64,000 nt of DNA from Variovorax sp. IB41 (GCF_016405905.1 NZ_JAEFCB010000009.1:62001-126000), one strand, 5' to 3'; numbered from the stretch's first letter, positions 32,336 through 42,399 are shown. Made by a program: numbers and translations. Notes: generated from the sequence alone by a model not told the origin.

Positions 32336-33862
32336 TCATTTCAGCCGATGCATCGCATCCCGCAGCGCGGGATAAAGAGATTTGTAGATTTCGAAGCGCT
32401 CCCGGTACACGGCTTGCGCCGATGGCTCGGGCCGCGCGCGTTCCACCAGCGTGACCCAGCCGCGCTCCGCAGTCGCCGCATCGACCAGCCCCGCGCCAAG
32501 CGCCGCGAGCATCGCCGCGCCGAGGGCCGCCTCGACCTCTTCCTCGATGGTGAACACGGGGTAGCCGGTGATGTCCGCGACGATCTGCATCCAGAGGTCC
32601 GAATGCGCCGCGCCGCCGACCACGATGAGGCGGTCGTCCAGCGGCTGGCCGCTCTGCCGGCCCGCTTCGATGTTGTGCTGCAGCGCGAAGCTCACGCCTT
32701 CGAGCACGGCGCGATAAAGGTGCGCGCGGCTGTGCGCGAGCGAGAGGCCGATGAACGCGCCCTTGGCCTGCGCGTCCCAGATCGGGCTGCGCTCGCCCAT
32801 CAGGTAGGGCAGGAAGACCAGGCCTTCCGCGCCGGGCGGCACGTCGACGGCCTTGCGCTCGATCAGCGCGTGCGCGTCTTCGCCGGTGCGCGCGGCCTCG
32901 GCCACTTCGACCTGGCAGAAGGCTTCGCGGAACCAGGTGACGGCCGCGCCCGCGGTGATCGCGCCGCCGAACACATAGCTGCGGTCCGCGCCGCGGTAGA
33001 CGTGCGGCATCGTGATGAGCCGGTGGCGCGCGTCCACCGCCCGGCTCACGAAGCCCCAGCACATGCTGGTGCCGATCATCGCGACGTGGTCGCCGCTGCC
33101 GGTCACACCCGCGCAGAACGTGGCCACGGCCGCATCGACGCCGCCGGCCATCAGCGGCATGCCTTCGGCGAGGCCGAGCTTCGTGGCCCATTCGGCACCG
33201 AGGCCGCCGACCACGTCGCTCGATTCGACCAGGCGCGGCGGCATCATGCGCGCCGGAATGCCGAGCATGCCGAGCGCTTCGAACGACCAGCGGCGCTGCG
33301 CCGCGTCGTACACGCCGCCGATGTTGCCGGCCGAGCTGTGGTCGACCGCGAGCTCGCCGGTCAGCCGCCAGTTGATGTAGCTGTTGGGCGGCAGGAACCA
33401 GCGCGTCTTCGCCCACACCGCGGGCAGGTGCTCGCGAATCCACAGCATCTTGGTGAAGCCGTAGTAGCTGTCGACGCCGTTGCCGGTGATCGCCTGCAAG
33501 CGCGCCACATCGAGCGTCGCGTTCACCGCGTCGACCTCGGCGGTGGCGCGGCGGTCCATCCAGATGAGGCACGGGTGCAGCGGCTGCATGGCCTCATCGA
33601 CCGGGATGCCCGCGCCGCCATAGAGGCTGCTCACGCACATCGCGGCGATGTCCGCGGGCGCGACGCCGCTCTTTGTCACGCAGGCGCGCACGCTCTCGCA
33701 GACTGCGTCGAACCACACCGCGCAGTCCTGCTGCGCCCACAGCGGCTTCGGCGTCTCGGGCTGATAGGCCACGCTCGCCTGCGCATGCACCTTGCCGTCG
33801 ATGCCGACCAGCAGGCACTTGGTGCTCTGCGTGCCGATGTCGACGCCGATGACGTATTTCAT
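32336..33862 (-). CDS. FGGY-family carbohydrate kinase
   Basis: A 508-residue sugar/polyol kinase. The N-terminal ATPase domain begins YVIGVDIGTQSTKCLLVGIDG (phosphate 1 loop); GGVDAAVATFCAGV carries the FGGY substrate/phosphate 2 region, and LIVVGGAAHSDLWMQIVADITG is the adenosine motif. The catalytic base is probably the aspartate in GGVDAA. Its ATG (33862) overlaps the stop of the dehydrogenase gene (ATGA). In context it would phosphorylate the ketose made by the dehydrogenase, as xylulokinase or erythrulose kinase do. Which sugar is unknown. The frame upstream to 33949 lies inside the dehydrogenase gene and is not used. Confidence 0.9.
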   Translation of the reverse strand: MKYVIGVDIGTQSTKCLLVGIDGKVHAQASVAYQPETPKPLWAQQDCAVWFDAVCESVRACVTKSGVAPADIAAMCVSSLYGGAGIPVDEAMQPLHPCLIWMDRRATAEVDAVNATLDVARLQAITGNGVDSYYGFTKMLWIREHLPAVWAKTRWFLPPNSYINWRLTGELAVDHSSAGNIGGVYDAAQRRWSFEALGMLGIPARMMPPRLVESSDVVGGLGAEWATKLGLAEGMPLMAGGVDAAVATFCAGVTGSGDHVAMIGTSMCWGFVSRAVDARHRLITMPHVYRGADRSYVFGGAITAGAAVTWFREAFCQVEVAEAARTGEDAHALIERKAVDVPPGAEGLVFLPYLMGERSPIWDAQAKGAFIGLSLAHSRAHLYRAVLEGVSFALQHNIEAGRQSGQPLDDRLIVVGGAAHSDLWMQIVADITGYPVFTIEEEVEAALGAAMLAALGAGLVDAATAERGWVTLVERARPEPSAQAVYRERFEIYKSLYPALRDAMHRLK

Positions 33863-35016
33863 GACGCCGCGTTCCGCTGCTGAGGCTGCGGCTTGAGCAG
33901 CACCTTGATCGAGTCCAGCGAGTTCGCCAGCGCGAACGCGCGCTCCCATTCGGTGAGCGGAAAGTCGTGCGTGACGATGCCCTTGGACGTGACGAGCCCG
34001 CGCGCCAGCAGGTCGATGGCGATCGGGTAGCAGTACGGCCCCAGGTGGGCGCCGCGCACGTCGAGCTCCTTGCGGTCGCCGATGATCGACCAGTCGGCGC
34101 TGGTCTCCGAGCCGAACACGCTGAACTCGACGAAGCGGCCGAGCTTGCGGATCATCTCCAGCCCCTGCGTCACGCCGATGGGCGCGCCGGTGGTCTCGAT
34201 GTACACGTCGCAGCCGTAGCCTTCGGTCAGGCCCTTGACGATGGTGTCGGCGTTCTCGGTCTTGGGGTTGATCGTCACGTCGGCGCCGAACTGCTTTGCC
34301 AGCGCAAGGCGCTCGGGCACGAGGTCGATCACGATCAGCTTCCTGGGCGTCTTCAGGGCCGCGGCCTGCACCATCATCAGGCCGAGCGGACCGGCGCCCG
34401 CGATCACCACCACGTCATCGAACTGGATGTCGCCGCGGTTCACCGTGTGGATCGCGCACGAGAGCGGCTCGATGATGGCCGCGTCTTCCAGCGAGATGCC
34501 GTCGGGAATCCTGTGCACGCGCGACGTGGGCGGCAGCCGCATGTAGTCGGCCATTCCGCCGTCGGCCACGATGCGCTGGAAGCCGAAGATGTTGTGCACC
34601 TCGCACATCCAGTACTTGCCGGTGGTGCAGAAGCGGCACTTGCCGCAGGGCACGATCTGCTCGGCGATCACGCGGTCGCCTTTCTCCACGCCGAAGTGCT
34701 CGGCGGCGCCTTCGCCGAGTGCCTCGACGTAGCCGAAGAATTCGTGGCCCGGGATCACGGGCGCCTTCACCCACGAGGGCTGGCCGTCGCCGCCCCAGAA
34801 CATCTTCGCGCCCGAGTGGCACTTGCAGTCGGAGGCGCAGATGCCGCAGGCGGCGATGGAGATCAGCAGTTCGTTGCGGCCGATGGCCGGCATGGCGACG
34901 GTTTCGAGCCGGTAGTCCTTGGGGCCGTGGCACACGACGGCCTGCATGGCCGCCTGCACTGCGGAGAGTGCGCCGATGGCGCCCGAGGCGCCGGGCTGGA
35001 GCTTTTGATAAGACAT
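33859..35016 (-). CDS. zinc-dependent alcohol dehydrogenase (erythritol/L-threitol-type polyol dehydrogenase)
   Basis: A 385-residue medium-chain dehydrogenase. Catalytic zinc region CGICASDCKCHSG and PGHEFFGYVEALGEG; structural zinc cysteines CGKCRFCTTGKYWMC; NAD-binding GAGPLGLMMVQ, followed by acidic IDLVPE. It oxidises a polyol hydroxyl to a ketone with NAD. The segment CHSGAKMFWGGDGQPSW recalls proteins annotated as erythritol/L-threitol dehydrogenase, from memory and unverified. It lies between the ABC permease gene (43 bp gap) and the FGGY kinase (4-bp overlap). Start ATG 35016; the N-terminal 25 residues are longer than usual and could be trimmed to a later Met. Confidence 0.88.
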   Translation of the reverse strand: MSYQKLQPGASGAIGALSAVQAAMQAVVCHGPKDYRLETVAMPAIGRNELLISIAACGICASDCKCHSGAKMFWGGDGQPSWVKAPVIPGHEFFGYVEALGEGAAEHFGVEKGDRVIAEQIVPCGKCRFCTTGKYWMCEVHNIFGFQRIVADGGMADYMRLPPTSRVHRIPDGISLEDAAIIEPLSCAIHTVNRGDIQFDDVVVIAGAGPLGLMMVQAAALKTPRKLIVIDLVPERLALAKQFGADVTINPKTENADTIVKGLTEGYGCDVYIETTGAPIGVTQGLEMIRKLGRFVEFSVFGSETSADWSIIGDRKELDVRGAHLGPYCYPIAIDLLARGLVTSKGIVTHDFPLTEWERAFALANSLDSIKVLLKPQPQQRNAAS

Positions 35017-35059
35017 GGGTTCCTTGTGATCAGGAGGTGTGAAGGGAAGGTGGGATGGG

Positions 35060-36040
35060 TCAGCGCTTGGCTTCGCGGCTGATGAAGATCGCAAGGAGGA
35101 CGATGCCGCCCTTGATGATCAGTTGCAGGTACGGCGACACGCCGATCATGTTGAGACCGTTGTTCAGCACGCCCAGCAGCAGCGCACCGACCAGCGTGCC
35201 CACGATCGCGCCGCGCCCGCCGGCGATGGACGTGCCGCCCATCACCACCGCCGCGATCGCATCGAGCTCGAAGCCCACGCCCACGCCGGGCTGTCCGCTC
35301 GTGACGCGCGCCGCCTGCACGATGCCGGCGATGGCCGCGGTAAGGCCGCTCAGCGCATACACGAGCAGCTTGTAGCGGGACACGCGCACACCGGACAGGC
35401 GCGTCGCCTCCTCGTTGCCGCCGATGGCATACACGTAGCGGCCGAACGGCGCCATGTTCAGCAGCACATACGCCACGAGGTACGTCGCCAGCATGATGAG
35501 GATCGGCACCTTGATGCCCGCGAGCACGCCGCCGCCGAGAAAGGCGAACGAATCGGGCAGCCCGTCGATCGGATAGCCGCCGGTGTAGATCAACGCAATG
35601 CCGCGCGCGATGCCCATGGTGGCCAGCGTCACGATGATCGGCGGCATGCGCAGGTACGCCACGCAGTAGCCGTTGAAGAGGCCGATCACCACGCCCACCG
35701 CCAGCCCGAGCGGCACGGCGAGCATCGGCGGCAGCCCGAACTGCACCATCATTCCCGAGGCCAGCGTGCCCGACAGCGCCACCACCGCGCCCACCGAGAG
35801 GTCGATGCCGCCGGTGAGGATCGCGGCCGTCATGCCCACCGCGATGATCGCGTTGATCGACGACTGCAGCGCGATGTTCTGCAGGTTGCCCCACGAGAGG
35901 AAGTTGTCGGTCGCCACGATCATGAAGACCGAGATCGCGATCAGCCCCACCAGGGGGAGAAAGGCCGTCGAGCGGCGCAGCTGCGTGAAGAATCCCCCGG
36001 TGGGAACCGGCGGCGTGGGATGGCTGGCGGTGGCATTCAT
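35060..36040 (-). CDS. sugar ABC transporter permease (RbsC-like)
   Basis: A 326-residue inner-membrane permease of the ribose/xylose/AraH family with about 8-10 helices. Family signatures include [17 protein letters not shown] (about 76-92), [25 protein letters not shown], and [23 protein letters not shown]. It is the membrane channel for the transporter encoded with the ATPase and receptor genes upstream. Its ATG at 36040 overlaps the stop of the ATPase gene (ATGA). Usual length for RbsC. Probably imports a pentose, tetritol or pentitol for the adjacent dehydrogenase and kinase. Confidence 0.93.
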   Translation of the reverse strand: MNATASHPTPPVPTGGFFTQLRRSTAFLPLVGLIAISVFMIVATDNFLSWGNLQNIALQSSINAIIAVGMTAAILTGGIDLSVGAVVALSGTLASGMMVQFGLPPMLAVPLGLAVGVVIGLFNGYCVAYLRMPPIIVTLATMGIARGIALIYTGGYPIDGLPDSFAFLGGGVLAGIKVPILIMLATYLVAYVLLNMAPFGRYVYAIGGNEEATRLSGVRVSRYKLLVYALSGLTAAIAGIVQAARVTSGQPGVGVGFELDAIAAVVMGGTSIAGGRGAIVGTLVGALLLGVLNNGLNMIGVSPYLQLIIKGGIVLLAIFISREAKR

Positions 36041-37545
36041 TGCGAACCCCCTGTGGTTGCGTGGCGCATGATGTCGCCCGAGTTGATGGAGTCGCCTTCG
36101 AGCGTGGCCACGATCGACCCGCCCGAGAACACAGCGACGCGGTCGCACATGCCGACGATCTCGGGCAGCTCGCTCGAGATCATGACGATGGCCTTGCCCT
36201 GGCGCGTGAGTTCGCGCATCAGGCCGTAGATCTCGGCCTTGGCGCCGACGTCGATGCCGCGCGTGGGCTCGTCGAAGATCAGCACCTCGCTCGCATGGCC
36301 GAGCCAGCGCGCGATCACCACCTTCTGCTGGTTGCCGCCCGAGAGCGTGGCCACGCGCGTCTCGATGCTCGGCGCCTTCACGCCGACGCGCCTGGCGAGC
36401 TCGCCGGCCGATTGCTTCTCGGACTTCTGGCTCACAAGCCCCGCGCTCTTGTGCTTGCCCAGGTTGTTCATCGAGATGTTGAAGCGGATCGTGAAGTCGG
36501 TGATCAGCCCCTCGACCTTGCGGCTCTCGGGCAGGAGGCCGATGCCGTTGGCGAGCGCCTCGGTCGGGTCGTTCAGGCGCACGGGTTGGCCGTTGCGCAG
36601 CACCGTTTTCCGGTGCACGCGGTCGGCGCCCATCATCCCGAGCGCGAGCTCGGTGCGGCCCGACCCGACGAGTCCCGCGAAGCCGAGGATCTCGCCTTCG
36701 TGCAATTCGAAGCTGTTGACCGGACCGCCCTTGGCCAGCTGGATCTCGGGCACCTCCAGCACCTTGCGGCCGCGCGGCGCGGGCTGCGGCTTGGGCGGAA
36801 AGTTGTGCGCGATGCGGCGGCCCACCATCATCTCGACGAGCGCATCCACATCGGTCGCGCCCACGTCCGCATGCCCCGCGTTGGCGCCGTCGCGCAGCAC
36901 GCTGATGCGGTCGCACACCTCGAAGATTTCATCGAGGTGGTGCGAGATGAAGATCATCGCCACGCCCTTGGCGCGCAGCTCGCGCATGATCCTGAAGAGG
37001 TGTCCGGCCTCGTTCGGCGTGAGCGTGGCGGTCGGCTCGTCGAGCACCAGCAGGCGCGCCTTCAGCGACAGCGCCTTGCCGATTTCCACGAACTGCTGCT
37101 GCGCCACCGAGAGCCGGCAGATCGGCACGCCCAGGTCGATCTGCACGCCCAGCTCGGCGAAGAGCTGCTGCGCCGAGCGCTTCATCGCCGCCTTGTCCAT
37201 CAGCCCGAAGCGGTTCTTCAGGTACCGGCCGAGAAAGATGTTCTCCACCGCGTTCAGGTACGGGATGAGGCTGAACTCCTGGAAGATGATGCCGATGCCC
37301 GCGGCGATCGCGTCGTTGTAGCCCGCGAACTTGCGCTCGCTGCCTTCGATGAAGATGCGGCCCTCGTCGGCCTGGTAGATGCCGCCGAGAATCTTCATCA
37401 GCGTCGACTTGCCCGCGCCGTTCTCGCCGAGCAGCGCGTGCACCTCGCCCTTGCGGATCGAGAGGTCGATGCCCGAGAGTGCCTTCACGCCCGGAAAGCG
37501 CTTGGAGACGCCTTCCAGTCGGAGCATTTCTTCTGCGGAGTTCAT
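36037..37545 (-). CDS. sugar ABC transporter ATP-binding protein (RbsA-like, double ATPase)
   Basis: A 502-residue protein with two ABC ATPase halves. First half: Walker [10 protein letters not shown] (about 36-44), signature-like [17 protein letters not shown], Walker [13 protein letters not shown]. Second half: degenerate Walker A (GLVGSGRTE), signature [15 protein letters not shown], and Walker [16 protein letters not shown]. The degenerate second P-loop is normal for the RbsA/XylG/AraG family. Start ATG 37545 ([10 protein letters not shown]). It follows the receptor gene by about 30 bp and overlaps the permease gene. Confidence 0.93.
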   Translation of the reverse strand: MNSAEEMLRLEGVSKRFPGVKALSGIDLSIRKGEVHALLGENGAGKSTLMKILGGIYQADEGRIFIEGSERKFAGYNDAIAAGIGIIFQEFSLIPYLNAVENIFLGRYLKNRFGLMDKAAMKRSAQQLFAELGVQIDLGVPICRLSVAQQQFVEIGKALSLKARLLVLDEPTATLTPNEAGHLFRIMRELRAKGVAMIFISHHLDEIFEVCDRISVLRDGANAGHADVGATDVDALVEMMVGRRIAHNFPPKPQPAPRGRKVLEVPEIQLAKGGPVNSFELHEGEILGFAGLVGSGRTELALGMMGADRVHRKTVLRNGQPVRLNDPTEALANGIGLLPESRKVEGLITDFTIRFNISMNNLGKHKSAGLVSQKSEKQSAGELARRVGVKAPSIETRVATLSGGNQQKVVIARWLGHASEVLIFDEPTRGIDVGAKAEIYGLMRELTRQGKAIVMISSELPEIVGMCDRVAVFSGGSIVATLEGDSINSGDIMRHATTGGSQ

Positions 37546-37577
37546 GGCCTGGTCCTGAGCCGTCGTGCCGTGCGCCG

Positions 37578-38507
37578 TTACCAGGTGAAGGTCTTCGCGC
37601 CTTCGGCGTCGATCAGCTTCACGTCCACCGGCACCGCGGCGGGCACGTTGGCGCCCCACTTCTTGGCGAGCGCGATGCCGATGGCCAGTCGGATCTGGTC
37701 GCGCGGGTACTGCGCGGTGGTGGCGATGAATTTCGACCCCGGCTTCTGCATCGCCTTGATGGCTTCGGGCGCGCCGTCCACGCTGGTGAGCTTCACGTCC
37801 TTGCCGCTCGCATCGATGGCCGCGAGCGCACCCATCGAGCCGCCGTCGTTCACGCTGAAGATGCCCTTGAGGTTCTTGTTGGCCTGCAGGATGTTCTCGG
37901 TCACGGTGAGCGCGGTGGCGCGCTCCTGCTTGCCGTTCTGCGTGCTCACCACCTTGATGCCGGGGTACTTGGCGAGCGCTTCGCGGCAGCCCTTCACGCG
38001 CTCCAGGATCGGCACGACGGGGATGCCATCCAGGATCGCCACGTCGCCCTTCTCGCCGATGTTCTTGGCGAGGTATTCGCAGGCCAGGCGCCCCGCGTCG
38101 GTGTTCTTGGAGCCGACGAAGGAATCGACCGGGCCCTGCGCATTCGCATCGACCGCCACCACGACGAGCCCCGCCTTCTTGGCCGAGCGCACCGCCGACT
38201 GCACGCCGGTGGAGTCGGTCGGGTTCAGGAGAAGGATGTCGACCTTCTTCTGGATCATGTCTTCCACGTCGCCGATCTGCTTGGCCACGTCGTGCCGCGC
38301 ATCGGTGGTGACGACCGTCGCGCCGATGGTGGCCGCGGCTTCTTCGAGCGCCTGCTTCATCGTCACGAAGTAGGGGTTGTTCAGCTCCTGGAAGGTCATG
38401 CCGATGCGCAGCGGCTGCTTGGGCGCCTGCGCCTGGGCGGCGGTAGCGGCGCACAGCAGTGCGGCGGTGAGGGCGGTGAGGGCGGTGGCGTTGAGAAGGT
38501 TCTTCAT
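37578..38507 (-). CDS. periplasmic sugar-binding protein (RbsB-like)
   Basis: A 309-residue class-B periplasmic receptor with Sec signal peptide ([19 protein letters not shown]..., cleavage after AQA at about 27). The mature protein has the RbsB fold: [58 protein letters not shown], and [16 protein letters not shown] with the hinge. It delivers the sugar or polyol to the permease. First structural gene of the operon, 120 bp after the AraC-type regulator gene, which lies upstream on the same strand. Ligand unknown. Confidence 0.92.
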   Translation of the reverse strand: MKNLLNATALTALTAALLCAATAAQAQAPKQPLRIGMTFQELNNPYFVTMKQALEEAAATIGATVVTTDARHDVAKQIGDVEDMIQKKVDILLLNPTDSTGVQSAVRSAKKAGLVVVAVDANAQGPVDSFVGSKNTDAGRLACEYLAKNIGEKGDVAILDGIPVVPILERVKGCREALAKYPGIKVVSTQNGKQERATALTVTENILQANKNLKGIFSVNDGGSMGALAAIDASGKDVKLTSVDGAPEAIKAMQKPGSKFIATTAQYPRDQIRLAIGIALAKKWGANVPAAVPVDVKLIDAEGAKTFTW

Positions 38508-38567
38508 GGTTGCGGTCTCCTTGGGTTCGTGTGGACTGTCGAAAAAACGCGGGCAAAGGCGTGCTCC

Positions 38568-38590
38568 GCGCGGCGCCCGATGCGCCGCGC
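38568..38590 (-). other. GC-rich hairpin between the AraC gene and the receptor gene
   Basis: A perfect 9-bp stem GCGCGGCGC/GCGCCGCGC with a 5-base loop in the 119-bp gap. On the minus strand a run of six T follows only some 20 bases later, so it is not a textbook terminator. It may partly end transcription from the regulator gene, or shape the leader of the receptor mRNA. Confidence 0.4.
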
Positions 38591-38626
38591 CGGTAACGAC
38601 GCGGGGAACGAAAAACCGAACGCCGG

Positions 38627-39517
38627 CTACGGCGAATTGGCGGCGCGCGAGGCCGCGGCCTGCATGCGATGGAAGTTGCGGAACTTCGTCGGCGGCATGC
38701 GCTTGTGCAAGAGGAACTGCCGGTTGAAGTTCGAGACGTTGTTGAAGCCCACGTCCATGCAGACGTCCAGCACCGGCTTCTCGCTGTTGGTGAGCAGCTC
38801 GCAGGCGCGGCTGATGCGCAGCCGGTTCACATAGCGCACGAACGACTGGCCCGTGTGCTTTCGGAACGACCGCGAGAACGCGCTCGGGCTCTGGCCCACC
38901 AGCTCGGCGAGCATCGGTTCGCGCAGCTCGTCGCCCAGGTTGGCCGAGATGTGCGCGAGCACGTTGTTGATGGCGTGCGACATGAAGGCCTTCGGGTCGG
39001 GCTTGAACGCGGGGCTCGCGAGCCGCTGGCGGTCGTGGCTGTCGACCAGGAGCTCGAGCAGCGAGAGCAGCAGGATCACGCGGCGCAGGCCCCGCGCCTG
39101 GAGCAGCGACTCCATGACCGGCTTGGCCGCGAGCGCCGTCTCGGCGGAGAACAGGAGGCCCGAGCCCGACTCGGCCAGCAGCGGCGCGATGCGCTCGAAT
39201 TCGGGGAAGGTGGCCGCCATGTTCTTCACGAGGCCGGCCGGGAACTGGATCACGATGCCGCGCCGCTCCACGCTCTGGCCCGCGGGCACGTCGCTGATCC
39301 AGTTGTGCGGCAGGTCCGGGCCCATGAGCACGAGGTTGCCGGGCTCGAAGTGGCCGACGTGGTCGCCCACGAAGTAGACGCCCCGGGTCTCCACGATCAG
39401 CTGGATCTCGTACTCGGGATGGAAGTGCCAGCGCACCGTGCGGTACGGATAGCCGTGCGCCCAGGCGGTGAACGATTCATCGCTGCGGACTTCGACGATT
39501 TCCAGATCAGGCTGCAT
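38627..39517 (-). CDS. AraC family transcriptional regulator
   Basis: A 296-residue regulator. The N-terminal part is a cupin-like sensor domain ([45 protein letters not shown]). The C-terminal 100 residues hold the two helix-turn-helix units: [21 protein letters not shown], and the second ending [21 protein letters not shown] 39517 has AGGGA at 7 bp; the open frame upstream is non-family sequence. As an AraC protein next to an RbsBAC-type polyol operon on the same strand, it most likely activates that operon in response to its sugar. Confidence 0.92.
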   Translation of the reverse strand: MQPDLEIVEVRSDESFTAWAHGYPYRTVRWHFHPEYEIQLIVETRGVYFVGDHVGHFEPGNLVLMGPDLPHNWISDVPAGQSVERRGIVIQFPAGLVKNMAATFPEFERIAPLLAESGSGLLFSAETALAAKPVMESLLQARGLRRVILLLSLLELLVDSHDRQRLASPAFKPDPKAFMSHAINNVLAHISANLGDELREPMLAELVGQSPSAFSRSFRKHTGQSFVRYVNRLRISRACELLTNSEKPVLDVCMDVGFNNVSNFNRQFLLHKRMPPTKFRNFHRMQAAASRAANSP

Positions 39518-39819
39518 GAGCGGGTCCCTTTCCTTGTCTCTTTGTTGTGGTTGCGACGCGTGACAGTGGAGCGGACTGTACGAATCGCCCAGGACGTCAA
39601 CAACCAGACTCGGGGTCCGAAGTTGATACTTTTTTGACCTTCGCGCAAGCGGGTTGGCAAAGGCATTGCGGTGCAGCAAGCGCCTTTCTCCTCGGGAGAG
39701 CGGTGTAACCGGCGGACGATTGCTGCGGTGCGGAAAGCGCCGGATATGCAGCGTCAAGAATTCATAGGTGTTTTCCCGCCCTGCGGAGCGCGCGCCGCGA
39801 CACGGCACACTCTGGCGCC
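39518..39819. other. intergenic region between the divergent araC-type and CoA-transferase genes
   Basis: About 300 bp that must hold two divergent promoters. The centre (39595-39645) is less GC-rich, including a T-run (ATACTTTTTTGAC). I see no clear operator, terminator or small gene. Confidence 0.5.
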
Positions 39820-41067
39820 ATGACGAATACCGCTTCTTCCCAGGCCGCGCCGACCGCCGCGGGCCCGCTGGCCGGCCTCAAGGTCGTCGAGCTCGGCCAG
39901 TTGATCGCCGGGCCTTTCGCCGCACGCACGCTGGCCGATTTCGGCGCCGAGGTGGTGAAGATCGAGCCGCCCGGCGCGGGGGATCCGTTGCGCACCTGGC
40001 GGCTGCTGAAGGACGGCACCTCGGTCTGGTGGCAGGTGCAGTCGCGCAACAAGCGCTCGCTGGCGCTGGACCTGCGCGAGCCCGAGGCGCAGGCCATCGT
40101 GCGGCAGCTCGTGGCCGAGGCCGACGTGCTGATCGAGAACTTCCGCCCCGGCGCGATGGAAGGCTGGGGCCTCGGGCCCGACGCGCTGCTGGCGGCCAAC
40201 CCCGGCCTCGTGATGCTGCGCATCAGCGGCTACGGCCAGACCGGCCCCTACCGCGACCGCCCCGGCTTCGGCGTGGTGGCCGAGGCGATGGGCGGGCTGC
40301 GCCACCTCACGGGCGAGCCCGGCCGCGTGCCGGTGCGCGTGGGCGTGTCGATCGGTGACACGCTGGCCTCATTGCACGGCGTGATCGGCGTGCTGATGGC
40401 GATGCAGCACCGCCACGCGACGGTGAGCGCCGAATATCCGAAGGGCAAGGGGCAGGTGATCGACGTGGCGCTTTACGAAGCGGTCTTCAACTGCATGGAA
40501 AGCCTCCTGCCCGAGTACGGCGCGTTCGGCGCGGTGCGGGAGGCGGCCGGCAGCGCACTGCCCGGCATTGCACCGACCAACGCGTACCGCTGTGCGGACG
40601 GCGGCTACGCGATCGTCGCGGGCAACGGCGACAGCATCTTCCGCCGGCTCATGGAATGCATCGGCCGCCCTGACCTGGCCGCCGATCCCGCGCTGGTGGG
40701 CAACGCGGGCCGCGTGGCCCAGGTGGAGATGCTCGATGCCGCCATCGGCGACTGGGCGGCCGCGCGCACCGTGGACGAGGTGCTCGCCGCCCTCGACGCC
40801 GCGCATGTGCCGGCCGGCCGCATCTACACCATCGCCGACATCGCGGCCGATCCGCACTACGCCGCGCGCGGCATGCTGCAGCAGGTGCAAATGCCCGACG
40901 GCAGCGCGCTCGCGGTGCCCGGCTTCGTGCCCAAGCTCTCCCTCACGCCGGCGAGCCACCGGCACAACGCGCCGGCGCTGGGCGCGGACACGGATGCGGT
41001 GTTGAGGGAGATCGGCCTGAGCGCCGGGCAGATCGCCGCGCTGCACGCGCGCGGGATCGTGGGTTGA
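39820..41067 (+). CDS. CaiB/BaiF family CoA-transferase
   Basis: A 415-residue class III CoA-transferase that moves CoA between carboxylic acids. Family features: GPLAGLKVVELGQLIAGPFAARTLADFGAEVVKIEPP at the N-terminus, NKRSLALDLREPEA, LIENFRPGAMEGWGLG, GYGQTGPYRDRPGFG, and the catalytic aspartate in VSIGDTLASLHG. Typical length. The donor and acceptor acids cannot be inferred; the neighbours include an acyl-CoA-binding protein and genes of acid catabolism. The gene is followed by a short palindromic repeat and a convergent small gene. Confidence 0.92.
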   Translation: MTNTASSQAAPTAAGPLAGLKVVELGQLIAGPFAARTLADFGAEVVKIEPPGAGDPLRTWRLLKDGTSVWWQVQSRNKRSLALDLREPEAQAIVRQLVAEADVLIENFRPGAMEGWGLGPDALLAANPGLVMLRISGYGQTGPYRDRPGFGVVAEAMGGLRHLTGEPGRVPVRVGVSIGDTLASLHGVIGVLMAMQHRHATVSAEYPKGKGQVIDVALYEAVFNCMESLLPEYGAFGAVREAAGSALPGIAPTNAYRCADGGYAIVAGNGDSIFRRLMECIGRPDLAADPALVGNAGRVAQVEMLDAAIGDWAAARTVDEVLAALDAAHVPAGRIYTIADIAADPHYAARGMLQQVQMPDGSALAVPGFVPKLSLTPASHRHNAPALGADTDAVLREIGLSAGQIAALHARGIVG

Positions 41068-41077
41068 AAAGGCAAAT

Positions 41078-41137
41078 CCGTTCGCGCTGAGCTTGTCGAC
41101 GCGTCGCGCAGGGCTTCGACAAGCTCAGCCCGAACGG
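41078..41137. repeat. REP-like palindrome (22-bp arms)
   Basis: Arms CCGTTCGCGCTGAGCTTGTC... and its near-exact complement (41078-41099 with 41116-41137, one mismatch) enclose a 16-base loop, in the 84-bp gap between convergent genes. Palindromes with this CTGAGCTTGTCGA / TCGACAAGCTCAG text are common between genes in many proteobacteria, from memory. It could serve as a bidirectional RNA stop, although no T-tract is present. Confidence 0.8.
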
Positions 41138-41151
41138 TTCCTGGCGCGGGG

Positions 41152-41409
41152 TCAGGCGCGCAGGGATTCGATGAGGTCGATGTACTTCTGCTTCGCCTCA
41201 TCGGCGCTCGCGCCCTTCTGGGCGGTCCACGCATCCCACTTGGCACGCGCGACGATGTCGCTGAAACTGGGCTTCTTGGCCGTGTTGTCGCCTTCGGTGG
41301 CCTGCTTGAAGAGGCCGTAGATCTTCAGCAGCGTCGGGTTGTCGGGGCGCTCGGCCAAGAGCTTGGAGTTGGCCTGGGCGGCTTCGAATTGGGCGTTGAG
41401 GTCGGACAT
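41152..41409 (-). CDS. acyl-CoA-binding protein (ACBP)
   Basis: An 85-residue four-helix acyl-CoA-binding protein. Typical ACBP pattern: MSDLNAQFEAAQANSKLLAERPDNPTLLKIYGLFKQATEGD (YGLFKQAT is the hallmark), then KWDAWTAQKGASADEAKQKYIDLIESL, with the K-WDAW ligand-binding segment. Exactly the usual length (85-90). Binds medium/long acyl-CoA as a cytosolic pool carrier. Start ATG 41409; the frame open further upstream overlaps the divergent hydrolase gene and is not used. Confidence 0.93.
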   Translation of the reverse strand: MSDLNAQFEAAQANSKLLAERPDNPTLLKIYGLFKQATEGDNTAKKPSFSDIVARAKWDAWTAQKGASADEAKQKYIDLIESLRA

Positions 41410-41472
41410 GGCGGGTGGGAAGAAGATGAGTCGAAACGGCAATCTTAATAACCGCGAGCGCAAGGGACATTC

Positions 41473-42363
41473 ATGAAGAAGACATCCATACGCTGGTGTG
41501 CCGCGCTGCTTCAAGTGCTGCTGCCGCTGCTGGCGGCCACGGGCGCGCATGGCGCGCTGCGCGAGGAACAGCTCGACGTGCCGGTGCAGGTCAGCGACAT
41601 CTACGGCAAGCGCGTCGAGCAGTCCATCCGGGTGACGGTGTTCTCGGACGACGCGAACCCGGTACCGGCCCCGCTGATGGTGCTCAACCACGGCCGGGCG
41701 GCGCAGGCCGCGGAGCGCGCGGCCATGGGGCGCGCGCGTTATTCAGTGGCGTCGCGCTTTTTCGTGGCGCAGGGCTTCGTGGTCGCGGTGCCGACCCGCA
41801 TCGGCTACGGCGTGACCGGCGGCGAAGACGTCGAAGCCAGCGGCCAGTGCGGCGCCAGGCGCTACGGGCCGGCCTACGAGGCGGGGCTGGCGCAGACGCT
41901 GCGGGTGCTGCAGCTGATGCGCGCGCGGCCCGATGTCGATCCGGCGCGCGCGGTCATCCTCGGGCAGTCGTTCGGCGGAACCATCGCCATCGCGGCCGCC
42001 GCCCAGAACCCCGCGGGCGTGGTGGCGGCCATCAACTTCGCGGGCGGCGGTGGTGGCAATCCGAAGACCCAGCCGCAGCGCCCGTGTTCGCCGGAGGCCA
42101 TGGAGCGCCTGTTCGGCCAGTACGGCAAGACGGCGCACATGCCCACGCTGTGGATCTACACCGAGAACGACCAGTACTTCGGGCCGACCTATCCGCAGGA
42201 GTGGTTCAAGGCCTTCAGGGATGCGGGCGGCAAGGGCGAGTTCACGCAGTTCCCGCCGTACGGCGAGGACGGGCATGCGCTGTTTTCGCGCTATCCCGAA
42301 GTGTGGCAGCCGCGCGTGCGGGCGTTCCTGGAGCAGGTCGGGGTGACGCGCCAGAGACGGTGA
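41473..42363 (+). CDS. secreted alpha/beta hydrolase (dienelactone-hydrolase-like)
   Basis: A 296-residue protein with a Sec signal peptide (MKKTSIRWCAALLQVLLPLLAATGAHG, cleavage about residue 27) and an alpha/beta-hydrolase fold. Nucleophile elbow GQSFGG gives the catalytic Ser (about 163); likely Asp in YTENDQYFG and His in EDGHALF complete the triad. VLNHGRAA holds the oxyanion HG motif. It should act in the periplasm on ester or amide bonds; the substrate is unknown. Divergent from the ACBP gene with 63 bp between. After the stop there is a short run of TGACGCGC repeats. Confidence 0.85.
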   Translation: MKKTSIRWCAALLQVLLPLLAATGAHGALREEQLDVPVQVSDIYGKRVEQSIRVTVFSDDANPVPAPLMVLNHGRAAQAAERAAMGRARYSVASRFFVAQGFVVAVPTRIGYGVTGGEDVEASGQCGARRYGPAYEAGLAQTLRVLQLMRARPDVDPARAVILGQSFGGTIAIAAAAQNPAGVVAAINFAGGGGGNPKTQPQRPCSPEAMERLFGQYGKTAHMPTLWIYTENDQYFGPTYPQEWFKAFRDAGGKGEFTQFPPYGEDGHALFSRYPEVWQPRVRAFLEQVGVTRQRR

Positions 42364-42399
42364 TGCGGTGACGCGCTGACGCGCTGACGCGCGCGCAGG

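Noticed and set aside
42364..42399. Short tandem TGACGCGC repeats after the secreted hydrolase gene
   Set aside because: Only three short units, probably replication slippage in GC-rich DNA; no clear function.
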